Assembly (NCBI GenBank): GCA_005281725.1
Contig: SSBO01000012.1
Span: forward strand, 10,340,975 to 10,404,974
DNA from: Wuchereria bancrofti
Taxonomy: Eukaryota; Nematoda; Chromadorea; Rhabditida; Onchocercidae
DNA: 64,000 nt
Reading direction: 5' to 3'
Position 1 is the stretch's first letter; each line of letters begins with the position of its first letter. Positions 1-11,174 of this stretch are shown piece after piece. Below the pieces are notes generated by a model. It was not told where the DNA came from and did no database searches. It saw only the letters and a list, made by a program, of their open reading frames with translations. A program made the translations under genes and the position numbers.

Positions 1-1859
1 ATAATAACATTGCAAAAAAAGCAGCAAAAAATGCGAAGAAAGAACGAAAAAAGCAAAAAAAGCATGTAATGATGATATGTGACAGGGTGAGACAATTTTT
101 AAAAAGCAATTAACCTGCATTCGTGGTTCACATTTTGCACACCCTTTTCTATTAATTCAACACTTTTCAACATTGTCCTTTTTTTCATTTTTTTTCATCG
201 CTTTTTTTTCTTTTTGAAAAAAACACAATGAAAAATGTTTGGATAAATTTTAACAAGTTTACTGAATTATTTAAAATTTCTTAAAAAGAGAAAAGAAAAT
301 ATAAAATATGAATGTCCTTTTTTTCTTTTCCTTTCTTGTTATTCTCTTTTAATTTCTATTTTTTTTGTGTGCATAATTTTGAATAAACCAACTTTTTCCT
401 GTTTGTTTTTTTTCTTTTATTTTTTTTTACAATATAAAATCAAATTTACTTTCCTGCTTTTTTCTTTTTTAATTTTTAGACAATATTTCAAAGACGGCCG
501 AAAAATTTAATTCAAAGTTTTTTCCTCTTTTTTTTTGAAATCGAAAATAAACGATTACAAATGATATTTATTTTGAAGAAAATAGAATACCAATTTGTTA
601 TAGTTGTCGAATAATCTAATTAAAAGATTTGATCAAATGGAAATAATCTGATAAAATGCAAAATTCTACTTTTATCTGTTCAGTTCTGACTGCTGATATC
701 CTGAAATCACTTCTAGTTTCCACTAATTTTCTTTTCCATAAATGCGATGATGAAAGAAATCATTCGTAATAATGTAAATTGGGCTTGTTAATAAAAATTC
801 TTAAATACGAACCTGTTTTTTTTTTCATTTTCAAATATAAAACATTTTTGAGATCACTGAAAATTTAATCCAACAAATACAATCAATGTAATTAGAATAA
901 TTAAATTTATCAAAACGCTAATCTATTGACAAATTTGAAGCTAAAATGAATGCATCAAAAATTATTATTCGATCATTGTGAATAAATAATCTATCAATAG
1001 ACCACATTTTTTGACAAATTTTAAATTTCAATTCAATTTAAACTTTAAAATTATAATAATAATAATTTGAACTAAAGCAACCAGATAATTATCACATTAC
1101 GGAAGAAGAACGAGTGGTAACCATAATTAATAGGTAGCAATCGATTTGAAGATGGTAAGCTGTTGTAAATTGATTCATATGGTATTGCAATAATAGAAAT
1201 TGATACAGAATTGAAACATGAAAATGAGGAGAGAAGGAGGAGGAAGAGGAAAGGTCAGAAATGATGTAGGGACGTCGATGGATAATTGGGTCGGAGTACC
1301 ATCAGAACATAACGCCTGCATTGAGTTCACTGGCAATAAAGCATTGAAGATGAACAATAAAAGACAAAAACGAGAACAAAACAAAGAAAAGAAGGAGGAA
1401 AAAAGAGGAGATCGGTCAATGACTTTCTGAGGAAAACATATGATGATACTAATAATAATAATTAATAATAATAATAATAAATAATAATAATAAATCCATA
1501 TGGGATAAGGTTTGTGTTTATTTAAAGGAATAACAATAGCTCTTACAGTGACCAATTATATTAATCAACTAGCCACTTGTTCATTAATTATGATGTATGA
1601 AGCACTCAAGCATGATATTCTCAAGTCTATACCATACCTTTTTCTTTTTTGTTTAAATTCGTCTGTTTTTTTTCTTTGTTAGTCTCTTGATTGCATCTCG
1701 ACCTAAAATTTAATTATTTTATTATTTGGAAGGGAGTAAAAAAAAAAAGTATTTCTTACATGCAAAAATGAGAAACGAAGAAATAATCCTAAAATTAATA
1801 ACAAAAAAAAAGAAAAGAAAAGATGGCAGGTTCAAATTTTTCCTATTGCGATAATTTAC

Positions 1860-2290
1860 CTTGTACTAATAAATAAATTAGTTAATTAAAAAAAGACAAA
1901 TAAATGAACAATTAAATAAAATAAACAATAAGTAAATGACTAATAAGTAACTAAAACAAACAAATAAATAAAATGAAAACAAATAAATTGAATAAATAAA
2001 TAAACGGTAAAAAAAATGAATAAACAAACAAATGAACAAAAACAAGGTAAATGAATAGCCAAACAAGTAAATGAATGATAGACAAATAATTGAATAAATA
2101 AAAAAATGAATGAACAAATAGAAAAACAAAATAAATAAACAAACAAGTAAACGATAAAAAATAGATAAACAACACAAAATTAATTAAATAAATAAACAAA
2201 AAAATAAATCAATAAATAAAAGAAAAAATAAATAGAGAAAGAAACAAAATAAATGAATATTAATTAACTTAGTAATTAACTAATTAAATA
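1860..2290. repeat. Degenerate AAAT/AAAC/GAAC minisatellite
   Basis: About 430 bases consist of loosely repeated 4-base and 8-base words such as AAATAAAC and AAATGAAC. Almost no pyrimidine other than single T and C occurs on this strand. The minus-strand frames over it encode only Phe/Leu/Tyr/Ile/Cys runs and are a by-product of the repeat. It looks like a decayed simple repeat, not a gene. Confidence 0.75.
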
Positions 2291-2984
2291 AACTTTTTAT
2301 TGTTTCAAAATCACTTTATAAGCAATGAATTGTTTTTTTCATTAACTTCAATGACGAGAAATTTCAAAAAAACTCATAATTTATGCCAAAAAAGATTGGT
2401 AATATACTGATCACTGAATAAATACATAATAATAAATTTTTCTTAATGAAGAAATAGTTTTTTCATTATCATTTTTCAATCCAATCATCTAAATTAAAAA
2501 TTTCTAAATTGTAATCCTAAAATTAATGAGTAAGGCAACAAGTTAAAATTCCTCATACTATGATAACTTACCTGTTTTTTATTGTTCGATTATAATAACA
2601 ATTCTATCTGATTATAATCACAATATATACTTCAACTTAAAGTTATCATAACGCTAATTATCTAAATTATTTCTGACACCGATTAAATAAATTTTGTTAA
2701 ATTAACTTTTCGATTCTACAAATTATATTTTATCTTTCGAGTATGTTTAAACACTGTCATTATTCACTGTTGTTCTGCCGAAATAGCAGAAATTAAAGGT
2801 AATATCTCTTCAAAAAGATTAAAAATTCTGAGAATTTCCATCTTTAAATCAAAGCGACAATAGAATTTAATCCACCAATTTTTGCTTCTGAAGAAAGTAT
2901 AACGACAAAATTGTTATCACTTAAATTGTTGTGATTAAATTGCTATCACAACTTCGTTATCATATCACCTCTTTCTGCCGACCC

Positions 2985-3480
2985 ACAAATATTTTCAATC
3001 ATTTACAAATGAATAAGAGGTGGATTTATTAATAGACTTGAGTTTTAATAATTGCTTCATTGCGTACTTTTGAGTATATACGAAACGGTTAGTTCAATTT
3101 TGTCCGACATTCAGTTGAATTCAATTGCATTCAGATACTTTAGTAACGCTATTATAGATATACGTTAAATGGGGATGAGTTTCTGGCGTTAACAATTATA
3201 ACTTTTCCTGATTTTTGGAGTTTTTGTTAATTGAGGTTGTGTGAAAAAATACAAAGTTTACAATTTATGAAATCCTTTGGTTTTTAGAAGTTTTGTTGGT
3301 TTACGTTACGTGGACAAATGAGAAATTTTTAGTATCATGAAGTTTGACTAAATTTTTTTCATTTTTTTCACCAAATCCTTGCAATATTTTGACTTATTAT
3401 GAAATATAATTTGTAATTGCTAGTATGTTCTGTACGTAAGTCGGTAAGAAGGCATTTAAGTTGTAAGTTGATTATATGCA
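2985..3480. repeat. Copy A of a diverged direct repeat
   Basis: This stretch shares an ordered series of words with 3800-4140: a 'gacttgag/gacttaag' block, 'ttcattg', a 'tagtaacgct / tagtaatgct' block, a 'gttaacaattat / gttatcaattat' block, and finally 'gacttattatgaaat / gcttatcatgaaat'. The order and spacing are kept but many bases differ. A partial third copy lies at about 3615-3790 ('acccacggtgagcgggg'). It may be a remnant of an old repetitive element; no coding remnant is visible. Confidence 0.5.
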
Positions 3481-3799
3481 AATTTTATTTTGTCTCAAAA
3501 CAACTACCTTTCCGGGCGTGGTTTACTGTTACTGTTATCTTTCAGTATTTTAGCAACCAGTTGTAGGTAGAAGTGACCGTCTCGTTTCAGTCATAGTTTT
3601 GTCTAAAATCTGTTTAATACCATTCACTCGTAAAGCTATGACGATGATTTACCCACGGTGAGCGGGGAGAGAGGGTATTTATAAACTTAGGATTCAACTA
3701 TTGCTTCATTCCACATTTCGAGGGGTACAAGGCCGTCTCATATCTTTCAAATATTGAACAATGATTCAATAGTTTGATCTAAAGCTTATTTGATATTGT

Positions 3800-4140
3800 T
3801 CATTCGTAAACCTATGATGATCATTTATCCACGAATGAGCGGGGGAGAAGGTTGTTAATGGACTTAAGATTCAACTATTATTCATTGTACATTTCTAAGC
3901 GATACGAGGAGGTTGGTCTTAATTTTTTTCGTTTTCACTTGCATCTGATTAAAATCAGATGCTCTAGTAATGCTTTTATGGGTATAAGTTACGTAGAAAA
4001 AAACAGTTTTTGACGTTATCAATTATGAAATTCCTTAATTCCTCGAAAAGTTCTCATTTCCTTCCATCTCAATTTTGTGAGCTTATCATGAAATAATTGC
4101 TTATAATTATGTACGATACGTTAATTTGATGGAACTTTGC
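3800..4140. repeat. Copy C of the diverged direct repeat
   Basis: This is the partner of 2985-3480, in the same orientation. It contains a short hairpin at 3941-3962 (arms GCATCTGATT and AATCAGATGC around a 2-base loop). The partial copy at about 3615-3790 joins it directly through the shared words 'tcgtaaa' and 'gagcggggg', so the array is locally tandem. Confidence 0.5.
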
Positions 4141-4446
4141 AGTTTATCTGAACGAATTGAACATTGCGATGTTTCCAAGTGATACTAAGGCGATGAATAA
4201 GTCGGCAAATATAATCGTATACATTATGTCGCCATTCTTCCATTAATTATCGTCTTATTTTAACATGGATTTTCCCTTATTCTTGACATTTATATATATT
4301 TTTTGGTGATTGGAACATCTAGGCACCGAATAAAATAAAATGAAACTATCAAGCTGGAACTTAACAGTCTCATACAAAATGTACAAAGTTACTTTCAGCA
4401 ATTTGAAGACGATCAGCAAGGGACGCGAGCGGCATTATCAGAATCC

Positions 4447-7400
4447 ATGCCGAACATTCTTTATGTTCAGGTTTTTTTGCGTTGTTAATCAATATTCTCT
4501 TGATAGCAATAAGTATAGCTTTGGGTATTCTTTTCCTAATACTACTAATAATTGTTTATTCCTGTCTTATTCTTTATTGTTGCCCTGATTGCATCGATTG
4601 TACTAGAGAAGTATTTTGATCAAATTTAACCATTATCCGAGGATGTTTCATAATGACCTTCTATACTGCACTGTTCAAATATCGTACTGATTATTTTGCG
4701 CCATTCCGGAATGAAAAGAAGATGACTTCCAGTACGTTTTTTCGGAATGACAGATGAGTATTTCATTCTTTGCATAAACAAAAGAAGAAAAAAGAACAAA
4801 GAGAAGAAAAGATTTTTTTTCTTTTTTGCAGGATCGTGGAAACTGTTCTGCAGACGGACGTAGCCTAATGGACAAAGATGGTATCAGTACTGGAAATGAC
4901 AAAACAGAAAAGAACTGGGTAATGAATTTAAGCGAAGAAGTAAGGCTGATTGTCACAAGAAACTGATATTTTTGATTTGATTAAAGCAAGATTTGTCAAA
5001 TCTTTCGAATTTCTTAAAAATGAAATAGGAAAAAGGCATAAATTTATCTTAATAAAAAAACAAGAAAATCGCAGGTTGAAACCGGTCTTATCAATATGAG
5101 TCCATCATTTCCACGAAGCATTGCATCAGTGGAGCAAGAAATAATGCCGGAAAGAGAATTGGAAGAGAGTAACGCTTGTCATATTGATTTGATATTTAAT
5201 AATTTAATGTATTTAAATTGTTGACAAATGAATTAACTTTCTGATCGCTTATTTAAAGATAATTTTTTCTGGATAACGTTTAGCAGTAATGATATGCTGA
5301 CATGAATTTCATATTATAGTAGACAATACGAAATCGGAAAAGCAAGACAAACTTACACCAAATGAATGTCCAAATTGTGAAGTCATGCAATCTAAATTAT
5401 CGGCTGTTGATGCAAAGGTTGTAATTCAACTTTCGCAATCATAGTATCGATTTTTCTTGTTTGTTCTTATCATTGCCAATTCCTGTCGGCTAATATATTT
5501 CAGGTAAAAGAATATGAAATAATATACGTGGATAAAATCGGAACAGGGAAATGTGTAAGTTTCTATACAAAAGTTGTTATTACGCTTCCTTTAATTTATG
5601 AAAGGGTGATATAGTTGAGCATCCTTTTTTAACTGTGATAAGTGACTTGACACACTGTTTAAGATTTAGCTGTTTTTTCAGATAGATGATAAACAGCAAG
5701 AAAATTCAAGCATTATTGACACAGATGACAGCACTGAAGAAATCAGGAAATGGAAAGCTCATTGTGTAAGTGTAGTGCAATGTACTATTACAATTATCCG
5801 AAATCAGTTATTATCTACGTTGCATAGAATGATAATTTTATGGTACTAAGCCTCGATTTTAACTAAACCAATAAGGTGTCGAAAAAAATTGATGATACCA
5901 TTATTTTATGTACGGAAATTTTCGGTTTTAATTGCACGCGTCGAGTTTTTTGTTACAGACAGAACTGAAATCGAAGTTGCAAGCCGTACAGACAGATATG
6001 ATGCAACAGATGTCTGCTTATCAATTGAAGATAGATCAGGCTATTAATGAACGACAAGTTACATTGGCAAAAGTGACAAATTTTTTTTGTTTTATAGTGT
6101 CGCGGCTGGGATCTCTCAAGAAATAAAAAGGAACTTAATGAATAATTATTATTAAAATTTCAGCTAGCCAAAGCTCAGGAGAAAGTCATTTCTCTGGAAA
6201 TAGCATTGAAACAACAGAAAGAAACAAATATTGCGCTATCAAATGCTATACAGGTATGTTCGGTTGTTGAGAACTGAAAAAGATAGTTATTTACACTTCC
6301 TACATTCTCTTTATTATATTTTATGTATCTTTAATCATCTCATTAAGAAAGGGCTTAGTGATACAACATTTTGATACAACAAAAAAGGTGTTTTAAGTAA
6401 GAGTAACATTTTACTAAGATACTGTGTTGGTTAGAAAATGTTATTTATTAAATGTGGTCATGAATTCCTTGGTTTAAATTTCCAACTTAGCTTAAATTTC
6501 AACTTCACTTCTACTTATCTTCTGTTATCGAAAACGCTTTCGTGATCATTTTAGGATATGGAATTTAAAGCAGTGGAACGACTCGAAAAACAAAAGAGCG
6601 AATTAATACGTTCAGCAGAGATGAGCTTGGCAGGAAAGGACCAGTTGTATCGTGCCACCCAGAATAAGGTTGTGGCACTTGAAGCAATGCTTAAAACGGC
6701 TCATAATGATAACAAGAAACTACTTCGTAATCTTGAATTAGCCGCTGATAATCTTAAAAATATGCAATTCGGGGAAATGACACGAGAAGAGTTTGATCGC
6801 CGAATGGAGAAAAAACTGAATTCGATTATGGAAAAGTTCAAAGATGAAGCGAAAAGTCCAGACCTTGCATGGATGGGAGAAGAAAATGTGCGATATGTTT
6901 TGGATGGTTTTGAAGCAGTGATCAAAACCATTCTCGGGAAAGAGCCTCATCTTATAGACTTGGCAGAACAGCTTGTAATTTTCATGGAAGCAAAGTTTAA
7001 AGCAGGCACAAAGGTATCCTATTTTCCATTATTACGTAGTATTCTATAACAAATCTGTGTGAGATTGTCGTATGTGAAAAACATTTGGATTCCAGTGCAG
7101 TATCGTGAATTAATTTTTGACAAATTTTAGTCGGTAGAATCATCGAACGCTGATAAGGAAAACAATTCGGAAGAGAAAGCTTTCAAGGTATTTATATTAT
7201 ATTTTCCTTCTATAATCATGTTAGATCAAGATTTTACTGTACTAAGGTATTCTAGGATTTCAAAGCAGAAGTGATCGCGGAAATTGAGTCCACACTGGAA
7301 AAATTCCATGCTAGATATTCGGAAGAAATTTCTGGAGGCGTTGCCAAAATCATGAGCTGTATGAGTTGTACAGAACAGGTAGTGGTTGCAACACTCAGTA

Positions 7401-9380
7401 ATAAGGATTTGCTTCTAAATTCTGAAAATTCGTTCTTAAAAAGCAGAAAAGTGATTAAATGCTTGTCAAAAAAAAAAAGAAATTTTTAGTTCCATCACCT
7501 TTAGAAATTATTTTTTCAAGTTGTCATCAGTTAGTTTATAACTGTGTGTGGTAGATTTAGCATTTCTGCAGTACTATCTTTGTTTACCAATAACGAAAAG
7601 TTAATGATAAAACAGGAAAATGAAAACCAATTTTTACGAAGAAGTCCGAGAATAGCTTTTTTCTTTTTTTTTTAGAAATTAGAGACCAGTGTGATACAGC
7701 GCATTGACAGTTTGGGCGATTTACTTCTTGTCGTTGACAGTAAACAGAATGATATTCAAGCAACCGAGGAAAGAATGAAGAGTAGGCTTGATAATCTTTC
7801 TGAAGCAATGGAGGACATTGGAAATCGGGTCAATTACGAGAACGAGGAGTACGCTGCCGAAATGACAAATCTTTGGAGAGATAGATATAATATAAAAGCG
7901 GCATTGCACTATGTTGAGCAGATTGGTGGTGATCAGATTGTATGTTTCGATTCGCATTAATTTAATTTTTTTGTTGAGATCTGAGATTTGTATTTTCAAT
8001 TGTTTCTGCTACAAAATGAATGAAATTTCTAGTTTGAAGTTAATGACACTTAGAATAATCTTGAGTAAATCGTAAATGCTATAGCATACAAAAAACTTTC
8101 CTTTGACGAATATGTGACACCTTCCAGGTGATATTTATTTAAGTACTTCATTTTTTATAATTATGTAAGCTTTGTTTTAGAGACTTGAAAATAGAATGCG
8201 AAATATTGAAGAGCAGTATGCTGTGCTTGAACAAGAAATGCGCAACGGGTCAGAGCGACCACTAGATTACATGCGGAATGATATGCCGCTTCAACCTGTC
8301 GGCATTAGAAATGATATGCCTTATCAACCAGTTGACATACGGCATGGTATGCCTTATCAACCAGTCGGCATGCAGTATGGCATGGCTCCTCAATCAGTCG
8401 ACATGCGCTATGACCTGACTCCTCCACCAATTGAAATGCGATATGACATGCTTCGTCAACCAGTCGACAAACGTCATGATATGTCGCCTCAACCAGTGGA
8501 CATGCGCCATGATATGCCTGCTCAATCAGTAGATTGCAGCCACACGGTGCCATCAGGAAAACATTGCGGTCAGTCAACTCTCAAACAGGTAATATTAATA
8601 GTCTTCTATGATTTCCTGATTTCTTCAAAAAGTTCCGACCACGACTATTATCAGAATCTTGCCTGGATATTTTGGCTTTATTCTAGGCTGCACTGTTAAT
8701 ATCTTTATATCAGTAAAATTCTTTTGATGAATTTATTGGTTAGAGCTACCATTTTACTGAATATCTTGCAATATTTGAATACCTTTTAGGACAATAAGAA
8801 CAAAGGCCAACGAAAAACTGCTTACTATGGAGCGGCAAAAGAAATCCTAAAAGGTATAAATTGGATGAATTTGTACCTTAAGAAAATCTTTGTCTTTTAT
8901 AGTTTTAATATTTGGCGCTACTTTCGGCTGCCGCTGCATTCCTTGCGTGTTCCATTAGATGTTCCATCAAATTTGCATAGTGCATCACCGCTTCATGCGC
9001 TATTTTGGCCTGTTGTTCAAATGACAACAAATACTTATGCGACGACTGATCGCTCAACATCACCTTTATTGAGCGATCAGCCACCGCTTTAGCATCTAGT
9101 AAACATTCTAGTGTATTTAAAACACATCAAAGCTATGCTCAAAAATAAATTTTGTTTCATATTTCCGTCCTTCCAATACAATAATTATGTTTTTCTTTTC
9201 CTGGAAGCATATTACTGAGAATCTCAGTAGGAATTTTCTAAAAAATAACTTTCCAGCTCGTTCTCTTTCAAATCCAAATTTGCAGACAAAAGTGGAACTG
9301 GAACTGGAGCAACTGAACAAGGAACAAAGAGCCCCAAGAAATTACCTGAATTGAAATTCCCAAAATTCTATCCTTATTAA
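4447..9380 (+). CDS. Coiled-coil protein with an 11-residue Met/Arg/Gln-Pro tandem repeat
   Basis: I do not recognise this protein. The model has 15 exons: 4447-4470, 4832-4939, 5075-5168, 5320-5417, 5504-5554, 5682-5765, 5959-6072, 6164-6253, 6555-7013, 7131-7187, 7256-7378, 7676-7939, 8181-8588, 8790-8853 and 9286-9380. All junctions are GT...AG and in phase, giving about 710 residues. Residues about 155-530 are rich in Glu, Lys, Gln and Leu and read as long coiled coils. Residues 553-640 are eight 11-residue repeats, and the C-terminus is a short Lys/Pro tail ending FYPY. The most likely role is structural or scaffolding. The 5' end is uncertain: a coding-like frame extends upstream of the chosen Met, and a hydrophobic frame at 4471-4610 also splices in phase to exon 2, so the real protein may carry an N-terminal membrane segment. 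An AATAAA lies about 60 bases after the stop. Confidence 0.8.
8271..8534 (+). repeat. Coding tandem repeat, 8 units of 33 bp
   Basis: Within exon 13 of the coiled-coil gene, eight consecutive 33-base units encode variants of M-R-x-D-M-x-x-Q-P-V-D. The Arg/His/Tyr-Asp-Met and Gln-Pro-Val parts are best kept. Units differ at both silent and replacement positions, and all eight keep frame and length, which suggests selection on the protein. The opposite strand is also free of stops here, but that is a side effect of the repeat. Confidence 0.9.
9047..9079. other. Perfect 11-bp stem-loop in the last intron of the coiled-coil gene
   Basis: TGATCGCTCAA at 9047-9057 is followed by its reverse complement at 9069-9079, with an 11-base loop between them. 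It lies in the intron between 8853 and 9286, in a locally GC-richer stretch. Its function is unknown. Confidence 0.6.
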
Positions 9381-9442
9381 AGTGAAAATGATGCTAACTT
9401 CTGTCATCCACGTATATACTATCGGTTCTGTATTATGCTAAA

Positions 9443-9448
9443 AATAAA
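9443..9448 (+). promoter_or_regulatory. Poly(A) signal of the coiled-coil gene
   Basis: An AATAAA hexamer sits 63 bases after the predicted stop codon. That is a normal distance for a nematode 3' end and supports the choice of terminal exon at 9286-9380. Confidence 0.55.
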
Positions 9449-11174
9449 CTTTAATTTCATTCTTCTTACTTTCGGCTCTCATATGTTAATCGAAATCAAC
9501 GCGTACTGTGTGTAATCATTCTGATGAAGTCTTTGATTTTTCTTATTGATGAAATTACAGCGTAATATTTTTGTCATACAATCTTTCCTGTGTTTGCCTT
9601 GAATAATTCAATCTTTCAATTCAATGTTTTTTTTTATCCTTTTTAGCACTGACAGTTATTACCCTTATGTGCTGTTTAAATATTTTTTAAATACCTTACT
9701 TTAAGCTCTATGCATAACTCTGTTGGGGATTTTGTATTTTTCTTTCTTATGTATCTTTCTGATTCAAAATTTATTTACACCTTGGCTTTCATTTAGGATG
9801 TAGGGGAGGGGGAAGGAAAAAAGTAAATAAAATTATAAAATTACGTCTATTCGTTACTGTTTAGGCTGAAGTTTTTTTTCTTTCATTTGTTCACGACGAA
9901 AAACACCGATGAATTAAGTTGAGGGGGATTGTTGTTGATTTGTATTACTTAATTTGTACAATTGTCATCACAATGAAGGACAATAAAAGGTTCATGCGAT
10001 AACTTAGAAATTTTACTTTTCTAAAGAGTAATAGTGGTGTAAAAATGGAAGAACGGGATGAAAATCTTTAGTGAAGAATATTAAAAGTTGTTTTGCCATT
10101 AATTCTTTTTAATTGTATTATCTGAGTTCTGCCACTCGGTGGTCTGCTGTGTGATGTGAACCTAAGATAAAGTGATTAGTTTAACAGAATTTGTCAAACT
10201 CGGGAAGCTGTAACGAGTGCAGATTGTTATGATATTACAATTTCGGTTAAGTACGAAATATTTCGATCAAAATGGATGATGATGTAAAAATGTCATCACC
10301 GTAATGCAGTTAATTTCAGTTATTGTCCGAAATTCATGACAAACTATATGGATGATCTTTGTTTTCGTTTCTGGACATAGCTAGCTAATTCTTAGTTCGA
10401 ATGGTCATATCTTAATTTTATCGCAGTTCAAACTTTAGTAACCATACTTCCCCTATTAAAATTTTGTTTCCTTTTGAGCTTCTTTCTCCAACTATCTTTT
10501 TTTCTAAACTTTTGTAAGTTTTAAAATTATTTCAGCATGTTTTTCTTCATCTTTTTCGTGAAATTCAAAAAGCTGTCCTAAAAAATATTGCTTCTAACCT
10601 CTAAATTCAAATGTACTAAAGTAAAATTGTAAAAGTACGAAAATTTTCTCCCTTTAATTTTATCTTAATATATTTATCGATACATATATTATAAGTTGTG
10701 TTAGAGGTAGGGGATTTTTCTCATCAATTTGATAATTTACATTGACATTTAGAATAATAAGAAAGCTAAATATGATAGATTAAATAGAATATTGATTGTG
10801 TGATATTGAGGTATAAACGGGATAAATGCATTTAAAAACTTAAACCGAAAGATTTTAATGTTAATGCAATTAATCTGCTGAAATCAAGTAATTTGATATG
10901 AAAAAAAAAGGAAAAAAAGAGCATTTGATTAGCTGAACGATTATTATAGGATTAATTAATAAATATTACAGCGCTTGTTCAAATAATTAGTTGCTAATAA
11001 GCATATTACACTACATGTAAACATATTAACTAATACAAATTAAAAATTACAATCCTAAAATATGAATCATATTTCTAGCAAATATTTTGAATTCAATGAT
11101 TATAAACATAATTGCACCTATTTAATGCTGCAAGCAATTACACCTTTAAATGACAAAAAAAAAAAAAAATCCTA
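9449..11174. other. Intergenic region between the coiled-coil and vWA genes
   Basis: The two genes converge on this AT-rich stretch. I see no exon-like frame with splice support. The + strand frame at 11062-11337 is the shadow of the last exon of the minus-strand vWA gene. Confidence 0.6.

Larger units (their letters stand above)
1..4400. other. Gene-free AT-rich region with low complexity and old repeats
   Basis: No reading frame here has convincing coding character. The longest frames are products of A/T homopolymers and of an (AAT)n tract near 1440-1495. The region holds a degenerate A-rich minisatellite (about 1860-2290) and a diverged direct repeat (about 2985-4140), both listed separately. 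It ends just before the first exons of the coiled-coil gene. Confidence 0.7.

Noticed and set aside
1175..1555. 126-residue minus-strand frame with Ile/Leu/Tyr-rich start
   Set aside because: It is driven by an (AAT)n tract and a purine-rich patch, and has no splice context or recognisable protein.
1878..2199. Several hydrophobic minus-strand frames resembling membrane proteins
   Set aside because: They are translations of the AAAT/AAAC minisatellite; the Phe/Leu/Ile/Tyr/Cys content is a composition artefact.
8305..8577. 90-residue minus-strand frame across the repeat exon
   Set aside because: It is antisense to the tandem repeat; a stop-free 33-base unit stays open in other frames automatically.
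8903..8958. Alternative short hydrophobic last exon of the coiled-coil gene
   Set aside because: It fits the phase, but the exon at 9286-9380 has better coding character and a poly(A) signal; kept only as a possible variant.
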